64,000 nucleotides of DNA from an uncultured Lachnospiraceae bacterium (GCA_910578115.1 CAJTPO010000012.1:1-64000), one strand, 5' to 3'; numbered from the stretch's first letter, positions 41,060-50,403 are shown. Numbers and translations: made by a program. The notes: generated by a model not told the origin, from the letters alone.

Positions 41060-43390
41060 CTATAATTCGTTGATTGTTGCCGTAATTTCCATATTGCGGA
41101 TGCGCTTTGCCGGGGCATGAACCGCAGCAGCCACGGCAACGATGGAAAACATAACAATAATAGCAAGCAGTTCTACGGGCAGTCTCCACGGAGTTCCAAA
41201 ATACCGTGTAAGCAGCCTGATATGCAGGAAACGGCTAAGCGCTATTCCTGTGCTGCCGCCGATTATAAGCCCGGAAAGGGAATAAGTAAGGGCTTCTGCG
41301 GCAATCATCCGGGTAAGCTGCTTTGCGTCCATACCAACCGCCCGCATAGCGCCATACTGTTTCATCCGGGCTGTTACACTCATGGAAATGCTGTTAATCA
41401 TATTAAACAGCGTAATCATCGCAATAATGACCAGAAAGCTGTATACAATAAAAACGGATGCCAGATAGGTTGCCCGGTCCTGTCTGTTGCTTTCCCGCTG
41501 GTCTTCAAAAATAACATTGCTTTCGGCAAGGCTGTTAATATGTTTTACCGTATCATCCGACGCATCTTTGCCTAACTGCACTCCAATCATGCTGTAATTG
41601 CGCTCTCCCGTAAGCCGGGCAAACGTTTCCTGCGAACAGATTACGCTGTATTCACTGGAATACAATCCATCCGATACGGCACAGGCGATTACAACCTCCT
41701 CTCCCGCGATCTGAATGGTATCTCCGACCTGTAACGGATTATCCTTATTAGAAACCGTCATAACCTGATTGCTGTCTCCATAGATTTCTGATAAATCCCC
41801 CTGCACAAGACTCTCCTCTGCACGATCCAGCAGATAATCACTGTACGATGTCAGGTTCACATGGTCAACCCCCTGCCGTGAGGAAGCCGCAGAAACATTT
41901 TTCCTGTATGTGCTGCCAAAGACATGCTCTACCCCGGAAACAGCGCTGATGGTATCACTTAAACTCTGACTTAGCACAGGTTCATTGGCATAGCCTGTGA
42001 GGATAATATCCGGCTGCCATGACCGCAGGGACGGAACCAACGCATGTGCAAAATCCAACCCTACCGTAAAGCAGAGAAACAGGATGATACTAAGGGAAAA
42101 GCTGGCTGTCATCAAAAACCAGTTTTTCTTAGACGCGATTGCATGGTGAACGCCTAAAGTCTTTTCAACCTTTCCTAAATTCAGCCGCATGGTATGTCGC
42201 ACAGAGGGCGTCATACCTGCGTTGCCGGAAACTGCTGCCATCGGCGAAACTTTAGCTGCACGTTTAGCCGGGGATTGTGCCGCCAGAAGAACCGTAACAA
42301 TTCCAACCAGTGCGCCGCTGCCAAGGCCCACCGGACTGAGGGCCAGCACAGGCATTGTCTGAAATTCACCGCCGATCCCATAATGCAGTACTGCACAAAC
42401 ACTCCAACTAATCGCCATGCCAAAGAGCAATCCAACGGGTACAGCCGTTTTACACCAGTTTAATGCCTCCAAACGCACATAGCGGATAATCTGCCTGCGG
42501 CTTGCACCAATACAGCGCATCATACCAAAAAATTTCGTCCGCTGGGCCACATTGCTGTTCATGCTGCCGGAAATCATCAACACGCCGGCCAACAGCACCA
42601 GAACAAACAAAATTGCTGCCAGACCATAAATATTTTTTACAGACTCATGGCTGCTCTGCCCTGCAATCCCCATGATTGCCGTATTTTCGGAAATGTTTTC
42701 TTCTGACAAATCATACTGTTCTTTTATTTCCGTCATTGCACCGGAAGCCTTTGACGCATTTTGAAACTGTACATAACAGGTTGGGTTAAGCGCAATACCG
42801 TTTTGTTCCATAAGCGAAGCAAACGCTGACCGCGTCATAGAGACAGCAACCAGATAAGTCTGTCCCTGATAATCCTCCCGGTCATCCGAGCCAAAACCTG
42901 TTACGGTAAAGTTGGCAGTTCCCGCCGGGGTCCTGATCGTTACGCTGTCGCCAATCTGCACCTCCAAAGCAAGTTTCGCGTTGGCGCTGAGCATCACTTC
43001 GTTATCGCGCTGCGGAAGCTCCCCCTCTGCAAGGGTGTTGGAAAGCTGGTGCAGATAGATACTGTCGGCTCCATATAAAGCAGCTCTTTTCTCTCCAATG
43101 TAGTACGGTTGATCTGCGTCTGTATTGAAGGCTTCCGACCAACCGACGGCTGTAACGTCTAAGCGACTGCCAATTTCCTCTCCGATGCTCTGAGAGATAT
43201 TTTCCAGCTGTATATGATACTTCCCGTGTTTCTTCTGTAATTCTTCGCTTTTTGTCCGAATAAACATGTCCGCCACGCTGAAAATGGTTGTCACCAGCAA
43301 TACGGAAATGACAATGCACAAAATGGTCATACGGTTTTGCCGCTTCCGCACCCTGGCAGAAATCGGGATAAGGCTTAAAAAACTTTTCAT
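41060..43390 (-). CDS. FtsX-type ABC exporter permease
   Basis: 776 residues from ATG 43390, which overlaps the ATPase stop by 4 bp (ATGA). A first helix (15-45), a large outside domain (50-250), a first FtsX group of three helices (250-400), a second outside part (420-620) and a second FtsX group (640-770). This is the MacB-like double FtsX layout of exporters for peptides or lipoproteins. Sequence between 40 and 250 has no fold I can name. It is probably driven by the ATPase 43387-44070 and controlled by the kinase/regulator pair upstream. Confidence 0.87.
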   Translation of the reverse strand: MKSFLSLIPISARVRKRQNRMTILCIVISVLLVTTIFSVADMFIRTKSEELQKKHGKYHIQLENISQSIGEEIGSRLDVTAVGWSEAFNTDADQPYYIGEKRAALYGADSIYLHQLSNTLAEGELPQRDNEVMLSANAKLALEVQIGDSVTIRTPAGTANFTVTGFGSDDREDYQGQTYLVAVSMTRSAFASLMEQNGIALNPTCYVQFQNASKASGAMTEIKEQYDLSEENISENTAIMGIAGQSSHESVKNIYGLAAILFVLVLLAGVLMISGSMNSNVAQRTKFFGMMRCIGASRRQIIRYVRLEALNWCKTAVPVGLLFGMAISWSVCAVLHYGIGGEFQTMPVLALSPVGLGSGALVGIVTVLLAAQSPAKRAAKVSPMAAVSGNAGMTPSVRHTMRLNLGKVEKTLGVHHAIASKKNWFLMTASFSLSIILFLCFTVGLDFAHALVPSLRSWQPDIILTGYANEPVLSQSLSDTISAVSGVEHVFGSTYRKNVSAASSRQGVDHVNLTSYSDYLLDRAEESLVQGDLSEIYGDSNQVMTVSNKDNPLQVGDTIQIAGEEVVIACAVSDGLYSSEYSVICSQETFARLTGERNYSMIGVQLGKDASDDTVKHINSLAESNVIFEDQRESNRQDRATYLASVFIVYSFLVIIAMITLFNMINSISMSVTARMKQYGAMRAVGMDAKQLTRMIAAEALTYSLSGLIIGGSTGIALSRFLHIRLLTRYFGTPWRLPVELLAIIVMFSIVAVAAAVHAPAKRIRNMEITATINEL

Positions 43391-44070
43391 TCGCGGCACC
43401 TCCCCAAATCAGTCAGCACACCATCCGCTACCTGCAGGATCCGGTCTGCGCTCTGTGCAATGCTTCTGTTATGCGTAATCATAATAATGGTCTGCTCATA
43501 CTTTCTTGACGCCTCTTTTAACAGGGCAATGACTTCGCTGCTGTTCTGCGTGTCAAGATTGCCCGTCGGCTCATCTGCCAGGATCAGCGACGGGCGCGTG
43601 ATCAGGGCGCGCCCGATTGCCACGCGCTGCTGCTGTCCGCCGGATAACTGGGTCGGCAAATGGTTACGGCGTTCCTGCAGATTAAGAACGGTAAGCAGTT
43701 CTTCCAGATATTTTCTGTCCGGCTTCTGATAGTCAAGCAGCACCGGGAACATAATATTCTGCTCCACGGTAAGCTCCGGCACCAGATTGAACGCCTGAAA
43801 TATAAATCCGATATTCCTGCGGCGGAAAACGGTAAGTTTGCTGTCATTCATGGCAAAAATTTCCTTGCCGCCAATCGTGACTTTGCCGGAGTCAGGCGTG
43901 TCAAGCGCGCCGATCATATTGAGCAGCGTACTTTTGCCGGAGCCGGATTCTCCAACAATGGCCACATACTCGCCCTTTGGAACGGAAAAGCTGACCTGTT
44001 TCAAGGCATGTACGGCTGTTTCGCCGCTTCCGTAAGTTTTACAGATATTGTTGACTTCCAATAAGTTCAT
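43387..44070 (-). CDS. ABC exporter ATPase, MacB/LolD type
   Basis: 227 residues, complete ATPase. Walker A GESGSGKSTLLN, Q loop, signature LSGGQQQRVAIGRAL, Walker B LILADEPTGNLD, switch His. It drives the permease downstream. Ribosome site AGAGGTG. Preceded by the kinase gene with a 96-bp gap. Confidence 0.93.
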   Translation of the reverse strand: MNLLEVNNICKTYGSGETAVHALKQVSFSVPKGEYVAIVGESGSGKSTLLNMIGALDTPDSGKVTIGGKEIFAMNDSKLTVFRRRNIGFIFQAFNLVPELTVEQNIMFPVLLDYQKPDRKYLEELLTVLNLQERRNHLPTQLSGGQQQRVAIGRALITRPSLILADEPTGNLDTQNSSEVIALLKEASRKYEQTIIMITHNRSIAQSADRILQVADGVLTDLGRCRE

Positions 44071-44166
44071 GTGTAAACACCTCTTTCTGTTTTGATAGCC
44101 CCAATATAGCAGCGCAATCCTACATCAATATTACAGGCAGCCTACAATTTTGTAGGGATATGATAT

Positions 44167-45198
44167 TCAAATCAGAAAATTGATCGTGAAAGAGGTGCCC
44201 GCTCCCAACATACTGTCAACTTCAATCGTTCCGTTGTGGGCCTCCACAATCGCCTTTGTCAGTGACAGGCCAAGCCCAATCCCCTGTGTATCTTTGGAGA
44301 AGCGGCTCCGGTAAAACCGCTTAAAGATATGATGCAGATCCTCCGGGTGTATGCCGCTACCGTTATCCTTGACGGTGATCTGGACAATAGAAGGAAACGC
44401 CCGCCACTCGATACGGATCATGCCGCCTTTTTCCGTGTGGTCAAGGGCGTTCTTCACAAGGTTGCCGACAGCTTCCATGATCCAGTTACGGTCACATAAC
44501 AGTGTCACTTCTTCCCTGCCCGACAGGCAGATTTCTTTTCCCTCCTGTCCGGCGCGGAACAGAAACTGTTTTTTTATGTCCTCCGCAAGTTCTGACACAT
44601 TCTCTAAAGTCATATCCAGCAGAATCGTACCCGCATCCAGTTTCGTGATCTTCAAAAGGCTTTGTACCAGTGTTTCTATACGGTCAAGCTCCTGCTCGGA
44701 CAGAAGACTGAATTCCTGTATTGTTGAAAGCTCTTTTTCTTTTGCTTCGTCCTGTATCAGCCCATTATAAATATTCAGGGCGGCAAGCGGCGTTTTTAAC
44801 TGGTGCGAAATGTCGGATATCGTATTGCGCAGAAATTTCTTTGCGTTTTTTTCATTTTCCGCGTGGGCGTTTAAGATTGCAACGAGAGAATTCACCTCAT
44901 GGAACAGCCTGTATAGTTCGCCCTCGTCGTTGCACTCAATGGAAACACTTTTGTTGCCGGCTATATATTCTGTAATCTGCGATATGGCATTTTCCATGAT
45001 TTTATGCTGCTCCCTGAAATACCCGTAGCAAAGCAGCAATATGACAGCCCCCATACACAAGCCGCATACTATGATATAATCCGCCGCATTCTTAACATGA
45101 AGCCTTACCAATGCCGCTGCAATCAGCACAAAACCCAGCACACAGAATAAAATACCGCCAAAAAGAAACTGAATCTTTCGGTTCGCAAATATTCTCAT
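44167..45198 (-). CDS. Sensor histidine kinase of the ABC locus
   Basis: 343 residues from ATG 45198 (ribosome site GAGGTGTGGG); an earlier ATG at 45225 would overlap the regulator gene. Two helices (about 7-30 and 36-57) with almost no outside loop, as in intramembrane-sensing kinases that take their signal from the linked ABC transporter. Phospho-acceptor motif SDISHQLKTPLAAL, N box NLVKNALDHTEKGG, G boxes DNGSGI and GIGLGLSLTK. Phosphorylates the OmpR-type regulator 8 bp upstream. Confidence 0.9.
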   Translation of the reverse strand: MRIFANRKIQFLFGGILFCVLGFVLIAAALVRLHVKNAADYIIVCGLCMGAVILLLCYGYFREQHKIMENAISQITEYIAGNKSVSIECNDEGELYRLFHEVNSLVAILNAHAENEKNAKKFLRNTISDISHQLKTPLAALNIYNGLIQDEAKEKELSTIQEFSLLSEQELDRIETLVQSLLKITKLDAGTILLDMTLENVSELAEDIKKQFLFRAGQEGKEICLSGREEVTLLCDRNWIMEAVGNLVKNALDHTEKGGMIRIEWRAFPSIVQITVKDNGSGIHPEDLHHIFKRFYRSRFSKDTQGIGLGLSLTKAIVEAHNGTIEVDSMLGAGTSFTINFLI

Positions 45199-45206
45199 CC
45201 CACACC

Positions 45207-45893
45207 TCAATCTGCCGTATTCCACTTGTAACCCATGCCGCGAACGGTAACAATCCTTTTGGGTTCTCCCGGATTGTCCTCAATTTTTGTGCGAAGTCTG
45301 CGGATATAAACGGTAAGAGAACTATTGTCGATATAATTTTCGCTGCAATCCCATAGCTTTCCTAAAATATGTTCCGGGGAAAGGATCTGGTCGGGGTTTT
45401 CCATGAACAGGCATAATAATTTATATTCACCAGCAGTCAGGTCAAGCAGCTTCCCTCGCTTATAAACCTCACCTTTTAGAAGTCTTACGCTTAGATCATT
45501 GGAGTTCAGCTCTGTAGCAGCGGTATTGAAATTTTCACTCCTGCGGAGTAATGCGTTAATCCTTGACATAAATATTGCAAGTTTGAAAGGTTTTGTTATA
45601 TAATCGTCGCCCCCTATATCAAGCCCCATAATAACATCTGTCTCTTCATCGGCAGCAGTCAGAAATATGACAGGCACTTTTGAAGTCAGACGTATCTTTC
45701 TGCAGAAATCAAAGCCGGAACCATCGGGAAGCGATACATCCAGAATGACCAAATCATATTGATCCTTTCCCCATAAGGTATCAGCTTCCAGTATGGTACG
45801 GGCAACGTCTATTTCATATCCCTCTTTTCTTACGGCAAAGGACAATCCGTTGATCAAACTCAAATCATCTTCCAGTAAAAATAATCGTTTCAT
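45207..45893 (-). CDS. OmpR-type response regulator of the ABC locus
   Basis: 228 residues from ATG 45893 (ribosome site GAGGT); the open frame has 15 more upstream codons. REC domain with the phospho-Asp in VILDVSLPDG and conserved ITKPF, then winged-helix DNA-binding domain (LTAGEYKLLCLFMENPDQILSPEHIL). Probably activates the ABC exporter genes that follow it in the same orientation. First gene of a four-gene set. Confidence 0.92.
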   Translation of the reverse strand: MKRLFLLEDDLSLINGLSFAVRKEGYEIDVARTILEADTLWGKDQYDLVILDVSLPDGSGFDFCRKIRLTSKVPVIFLTAADEETDVIMGLDIGGDDYITKPFKLAIFMSRINALLRRSENFNTAATELNSNDLSVRLLKGEVYKRGKLLDLTAGEYKLLCLFMENPDQILSPEHILGKLWDCSENYIDNSSLTVYIRRLRTKIEDNPGEPKRIVTVRGMGYKWNTAD

Positions 45894-46154
45894 TTGCTGT
45901 ACCTCTTTCCTTGTTTTGTTCTTCTGTCCTTTCTTCATGCTGTATCAGTATATAATTATACGCGAACAGTCGAATAATAACAAATTCTTAATTGTGGATT
46001 ATTTTGGCTGACTGATAGAATGGTGTCGACATATTCCAGAAGAAAGATGATCATTAAAATATAATAATCGATAGATTGCATATTATTGGGGGATGCATGG
46101 GGCAAAAGGTCTGTAAATATGGAATGCAAATCAGAAACGCAGTGCAGAAATTCC

Positions 46155-46262
46155 GACTGTGCTGTAAGTACAGGAATCACCATAATTCTTGATACAGACA
46201 CAGCCGTCACGACCGGGAACCACATATACTTTTCCTTCTTCATTTTGTCAACAGGAATAAAA
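46155..46262 (-). pseudogene. Relic of the blaI-M56 locus
   Basis: The sequence repeats parts of 40240-40416 (M56 gene, 'MWFPVVTA..SRIMVIP..PVLTAQ') and of the promoter -35 region 40999-41015 (a 17-bp identity TGTCAACAGGAATAAAA at 46246-46262). Compared with the live copy about 77 bp is deleted inside, a further 6 bp is lost, and the whole blaI gene between the M56 start and the promoter is absent. It lies between the regulator gene and the acyltransferase-like gene, in a 378-bp gap with no other gene. Confidence 0.75.
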
Positions 46263-46271
46263 TGGTGGTTC

Positions 46272-47384
46272 CTAAATAAATTTCTTCTCAAACTTTCGCA
46301 TCATGGTTTCAAACGGTCCATTTTTGAATCTCAGAAAAATACAGCTCAGGAGAATCACAAAGACCGCAACCATGACATCCCCGCATGGAATTGCCCCAAT
46401 ATCTATGGAAGACCTGTCTATACCGGCTACCTGCAATCCCCATCCGGCTGTAATTTGAATTACATACAATGTAAGTGACAGCTTTCCCACGCTGCAAAAC
46501 GGCTTCAGAAACATTCCATATGCCTTTTCGACCAGACAGAAAATTCCCAGCAAAATAAGCGAACCACCTGTACCGGCCAACAATTCACAGGCAGAACCGC
46601 CCTGCGGCATAGAAATAAAAAGCATCTGCCACATGATCGGCTGTGTGTTATATGGCCACATAGCAAAAGCATCAATCTCTGCATTCACAATCGCCGGATT
46701 CTGCAAAGCCCATTCCATATACGACTGATAAATTCCCGGCAGCACAAAAAATTCCACCAGCTTCACCGGTATCAAAATGACGATGCCCGCCGCAATAAAT
46801 CTTATTACAGTGCCCGTTTTATGCAAATCCAGGCGCCCAATCGCCATCCCTGCAAGAAAAACAGGTGCCCAGGCCAAAGCCGATCCGGGCCCGCCGGCAA
46901 TATCACTCAAAAGCGCGGCGCCTTCAAGCAGGCTCATACCAATCAGCATCAACGGCGGGCATATCACAAATGCAACCCCGGATAAAATAAACAGCTTTGT
47001 TGTTGAGAAGTGTATAAACGGGAGCATCAGCAGATACAGCATGGCATAGGCTGTCAAAACTACTGCAAACGGCCCGTTCAGCAAAATCAGCAAATACCCC
47101 GCCAAATCAATAAACACAGAGCGAACCAGAATACGTGTATTCAAAAATTTTCTTTCGGCGTTTCCTTCTAATATCCTCTGTGTCATGATCGTATAGGAAA
47201 TACCGGAACACAACATGAATAAAATCATCGTATTTCCAGACACAAAACTATTCCACTGATTTAATGCAAAATGCTGAATATACATTCCCATAACCGCCAG
47301 TCCCCGAACTGCGTCCAAAGCCAGAAGCCTTTTGGATTCTTTTACTGCGGGCAGTTTCTTTCCCGCTGTTGCTCTTTCATTCAT
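46272..47384 (-). CDS. Membrane acyltransferase-like protein (DUF418/HGSNAT type)
   Basis: 370 residues with about ten helices. The N-terminus RLLALDAVRGLAVMGMYIQHFA is typical of YeiB/heparan-alpha-glucosaminide acetyltransferase-like and DUF418 proteins, and the end (FKNGPFETMMRKFEKKF) matches the DUF418 tail. Predicted to move an acyl or amino sugar group across the membrane; substrate unknown. ATG 47384 with AAGGAGG. It is divergent from the LytTR operon and shares the control region 47385-47666, whose minus-strand half-sites lie toward this gene. Confidence 0.75.
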   Translation of the reverse strand: MNERATAGKKLPAVKESKRLLALDAVRGLAVMGMYIQHFALNQWNSFVSGNTMILFMLCSGISYTIMTQRILEGNAERKFLNTRILVRSVFIDLAGYLLILLNGPFAVVLTAYAMLYLLMLPFIHFSTTKLFILSGVAFVICPPLMLIGMSLLEGAALLSDIAGGPGSALAWAPVFLAGMAIGRLDLHKTGTVIRFIAAGIVILIPVKLVEFFVLPGIYQSYMEWALQNPAIVNAEIDAFAMWPYNTQPIMWQMLFISMPQGGSACELLAGTGGSLILLGIFCLVEKAYGMFLKPFCSVGKLSLTLYVIQITAGWGLQVAGIDRSSIDIGAIPCGDVMVAVFVILLSCIFLRFKNGPFETMMRKFEKKFI

Positions 47385-47469
47385 CTAAAACATCCTCCTT
47401 ATAAAAGTGTCAGGCAGCATTTATTGCTGTTGATCACCTTATCACAAAAATATTCTTTTATCTCTTTTA

Positions 47470-47546
47470 TGTCCTCTTTCCGCTGGTTCTGTCCCGAATC
47501 TTCTACACAGATCTCAATTCAGGACAGTTTCCCTTTATTCAGGACA
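47470..47546. promoter_or_regulatory. Symmetric GGACA half-sites in the LytTR/acyltransferase divergent region
   Basis: Plus strand: ATTCAGGACA twice (47517-47526, 47537-47546), exactly 20 bp apart. Minus strand: ATTCGGGACA (47499-47490) and AAAGAGGACA (47479-47470), also exactly 20 bp apart. LytTR regulators bind pairs of direct repeats about two turns apart; this suggests the AgrA-like regulator next door controls both genes. Confidence 0.65.
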
Positions 47547-47574
47547 TCATCTTCTCAGAACGCACTTTTTTTGA

Positions 47575-47580
47575 TATACT
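47575..47580 (+). promoter_or_regulatory. -10 box of the LytTR operon
   Basis: TATACT with no good -35 hexamer 17 bp upstream; the GGACA repeats end 28 bp before it, as expected for activator-dependent promoters. Confidence 0.5.
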
Positions 47581-47666
47581 GGTGCAATACATATTTGTCA
47601 AAACGTCAGTATAACTGTTAAATCTCATACCGGCTTTCATATTGGGAAATAAGGAAAGGTATCATT

Positions 47667-48410
47667 ATGTTAAAAATCATACTTTGCGATGATGATGATT
47701 TTACACTCAAATTGATTCAGGGACTGTTGGAAAAAGCAATCGAGATCAGTAAAACAGAAGCACAGATTGTATGTAAAGCTTCTTCCGGCATGGATATTCT
47801 GAATTTTATTCAAAAAAACGCCGGCCCATATCTTTATTTTCTTGACTTTGATTTTGGCACAAAGGAGTTAAACGGAATCGACCTGGCCCGGAAAATTTAT
47901 CAGTATGACACCGATGGCAAAATAGTCTTTGTGACAAGTCATGGCGAAAAAGGAATGACTATTCTGCAAAGCGGCGTACAGGCGTTCGGATTTATTGAAA
48001 AAGATCCCAGTCAGCAATCTATGATCGCCTCCTTCGTCAGGTATCTGAAAATGACAATTCCTGCCCTGCGCCGGATGCCTGAACCCCCTGTACTGGAACT
48101 GCCGATCGGGATTGATGAAACAATCTGCCTGGCTTTATCTGATATTATTTATGTGGATTCTGTCAAAACTGTTGCCCACTCCATTTGCTATCATACTTTC
48201 AACGGATCTGAAATTACAGTCAGGGATACCATCGAACACGCCCTGAACCTTTTGGGCACGGGGTTTATCCGATGTCACCGCTCCATAATTGTAAACAAAG
48301 AACAGGTAGTTTCTGTAAAAAACGGTCTGGTCAAACTCTCCAACGGTGTCATGGTATGCTGTGCCATCGGAAAACGGAAAGAACTTATGGAGCTTTGCCT
48401 GGAAAAATAA
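47667..48410 (+). CDS. LytTR response regulator, AgrA-like
   Basis: 247 residues. REC domain (IILCDDDDFTLKL; phospho-Asp in YFLDFDFG) and C-terminal LytTR DNA-binding domain (GTGFIRCHRSIIVNKEQVVSVKNG). Ribosome site AAGGAAAGG before ATG 47667. Acts with the GHKL kinase 23 bp downstream. No agrB or agrD gene was found nearby, so the signal is not an Agr peptide encoded here. Likely binds the half-sites at 47470-47546. Confidence 0.9.
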   Translation: MLKIILCDDDDFTLKLIQGLLEKAIEISKTEAQIVCKASSGMDILNFIQKNAGPYLYFLDFDFGTKELNGIDLARKIYQYDTDGKIVFVTSHGEKGMTILQSGVQAFGFIEKDPSQQSMIASFVRYLKMTIPALRRMPEPPVLELPIGIDETICLALSDIIYVDSVKTVAHSICYHTFNGSEITVRDTIEHALNLLGTGFIRCHRSIIVNKEQVVSVKNGLVKLSNGVMVCCAIGKRKELMELCLEK

Positions 48411-48433
48411 AAAGCTGATTTCAAGGAGCGAAT

Positions 48434-49960
48434 ATGATTAATATTTACGATTATGGTCCCTATATAAGTATCACCTCATTACTGTCAGGAAGCATTCTGG
48501 AGATTGCCCAATACGCGGCTTCCTTCCTCATCTGCTCTCTTTACTTCCGGGCTGTAAAACGATTCCTGAACGGCTCTTTGAAAAAAGCGGCTGTCGTTAT
48601 CCTTCCGGCTCTTCATATTTTTTATGTTTATTCTGCAGGCATCAAAAGAGAATTCATCTTTTCCCTGTCGCTCGCCATACTGATCACTTTACAGCTCAGA
48701 ATCCTTCAGCTTTTACCCTTTCAGGCGGAAGACTATATGCTGCTGCTCTGCCTCACGCTTTTCCCGAACCGTTTATTCAACAACACCTCTGCGCTGATCG
48801 GATACCTGTGGCTCTTTGGCATTTTGTTCTTTTCCCTTTATATTACTGCCAAAATAAGTATGAAACATTTGAAAGGCAACCATTTTGCCTGTTACTTCCT
48901 TTTTATTGTGCTGTCACTTTCTGCCTATATGTTTCACCTGGCGTGCCTTTTTGTACCATCCGTCTTTCCAGACAGCAATAGTGCAGCTTTGCTTATGATC
49001 ACCATCATGACTGCCGTACTGATTCTGTCTTCAGCGACGTTTTTTATACGGTACAGATTCCATGACCAGCTTCTGCGCCTGAATCATCTTGGAAAAAAAT
49101 ATCAAAACATTGAAAAATATTTTCCTTGTTTTTCTGCCCTGATCCTGTTTTTATTTATGCTGATACTGGTTCCCTTTACGGTATTGCAGCTTCACAATTC
49201 ACTGATTATGTTGCTTCTTCCCTGCCTGTGTCTTGCTATTTTATATGCACAGCTTCCTTTTATTGTATTACTTTTCAAGGCAGCCTTTTATAAAGATGCG
49301 GCAACCTACCAGCAATGGGAAAAGGAAGAAATCTCCTCTTATTATCAGACTCTCTCCTCCAGTCTTTCCGATATGCAGGCAATGCGTCACGATATTAAGA
49401 ACATTTTCTTCACAATGGGGAATTTTGTAAACGAAAGCGATAATCAGGCTATGAAAAATTTCTTTTGGGAAAAAATATATCCTTATTCCCAAAGAACAAT
49501 TTCACAAAGTGAGCTGTTATCCAGACTTTATCAGATTCCTTCTGAATCGTTGCGTGCATTTTTAAACCTGAAAATCGCACAGGCCATGGAACATGGCATT
49601 ACAGTTCATTTAGATGTCTGCATTTCACCGGAAAACTTTAAAACTGCGATTGATATTATTGACCTCACCAGGATTCTCGGCATTCTTCTCGACAATACGA
49701 TTGAAGAAACAGCCAAAATCCCAGATGGCATCATTGAAATAGGAATCCGGAACAATCAAACTACATGTTCCTATATCATTAAAAACCCCCTCACTTTGCA
49801 GACACAGCAGACAGGGATTCATGAGGGACAAACCACAAAAGGTAACGGCAGGGGCAATGGGCTTCTCATCGTGCAGCAACTTATATCTCAATATCCAAAT
49901 GCTGTTTTAAACACATCCATTCACGATTCTACATATATACAATGTCTGAATATTTCTTAA
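48434..49960 (+). CDS. GHKL sensor kinase, AgrC-like
   Basis: 508 residues. Six or seven N-terminal helices (20-280), a dimerisation motif with phospho-His (AMRHDIKNIFFTMG) and a GHKL ATPase end (NTIEETAKIPDG, TKGNGRGNGLLIVQ). The helix set is like AgrC, but the family also includes non-peptide sensors. ATG with AAGGAGCGAAT. Base composition is clearly more AT-rich than in the core region, suggesting transfer. Confidence 0.9.
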   Translation: MINIYDYGPYISITSLLSGSILEIAQYAASFLICSLYFRAVKRFLNGSLKKAAVVILPALHIFYVYSAGIKREFIFSLSLAILITLQLRILQLLPFQAEDYMLLLCLTLFPNRLFNNTSALIGYLWLFGILFFSLYITAKISMKHLKGNHFACYFLFIVLSLSAYMFHLACLFVPSVFPDSNSAALLMITIMTAVLILSSATFFIRYRFHDQLLRLNHLGKKYQNIEKYFPCFSALILFLFMLILVPFTVLQLHNSLIMLLLPCLCLAILYAQLPFIVLLFKAAFYKDAATYQQWEKEEISSYYQTLSSSLSDMQAMRHDIKNIFFTMGNFVNESDNQAMKNFFWEKIYPYSQRTISQSELLSRLYQIPSESLRAFLNLKIAQAMEHGITVHLDVCISPENFKTAIDIIDLTRILGILLDNTIEETAKIPDGIIEIGIRNNQTTCSYIIKNPLTLQTQQTGIHEGQTTKGNGRGNGLLIVQQLISQYPNAVLNTSIHDSTYIQCLNIS

Positions 49961-49969
49961 AAACCTTTG

Positions 49970-50070
49970 TATCTCTTTTCCATGCATGGCAAATGTGGCT
50001 GTGCCTGCAATTTCCATACCTGGATAAAGTATTTCAGGATCTTTTGAAAGCAGTTTTTTCCTTTCAGGTA
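49970..50070 (-). pseudogene. Relic of a DUF4179 gene
   Basis: Bases from ATCTCTTTTCC at 49970 to the TTTTTTCC near 50060 repeat, with mismatches, the 51172-51344 part of the live DUF4179 gene at 51057-52238. A stretch of about 75 bp of the live gene is missing from the relic, joined at a short ATTTC/ATATC match. It lies in a gap with no other intact gene. Confidence 0.75.
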
Positions 50071-50169
50071 TCCCATAAATGACGATACTCTGATCTGGTG
50101 CAGAAATTCCGATAGATTCTGATAGAAATGTGTGTATGAACGTGGTATGCTGTTAGAGGTACGGATTGA

Positions 50170-50403
50170 AATGGAAAAATATCAAATCGCTTGTGTACCG
50201 ATCCCAACAAACGAAAGCCAATGGGACGAAAATGCTCAGAGTTGGCGCAGCAGGCGTGTTGGGATTATGCCTTTGGTGATGATCAAACAATACGCAGCTG
50301 GGTAATAAGCTGTCATAAATGCAGAGATATTTGCCCTTATAATTTAGGGACCGAAAATTCGTTTATAAAGAAGCAGCCCAATTCTGGTTCGTTTGATCAA
50401 TAA
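50170..50403 (+). pseudogene. Fragment of an Fe-S protein gene
   Basis: An open stretch of 77 codons without a credible start contains a cluster motif CHKCRDICPYNLG preceded by CTDPNKRKPMGRKCSELAQQACWDYAFGDD. The double CxxCxxxCP signature is that of 4Fe-4S proteins such as epoxyqueuosine reductase-like enzymes; I cannot name the parent. It starts after a stop codon and ends at 50403 in the DUF3800 gene's 3' end, so it is a remnant. Confidence 0.6.

Noticed and set aside
47385..50000. agrB/agrD signal genes for the AgrC/AgrA-like pairs
   Set aside because: No small precursor with a cysteine motif or AgrB-type membrane protease was seen near either pair.
46142..50112. 15-bp match GTGCAGAAATTCCGA at 46142 and 50098
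   Set aside because: One or two such matches are expected by chance in a 64-kb window, and no longer alignment surrounds it.
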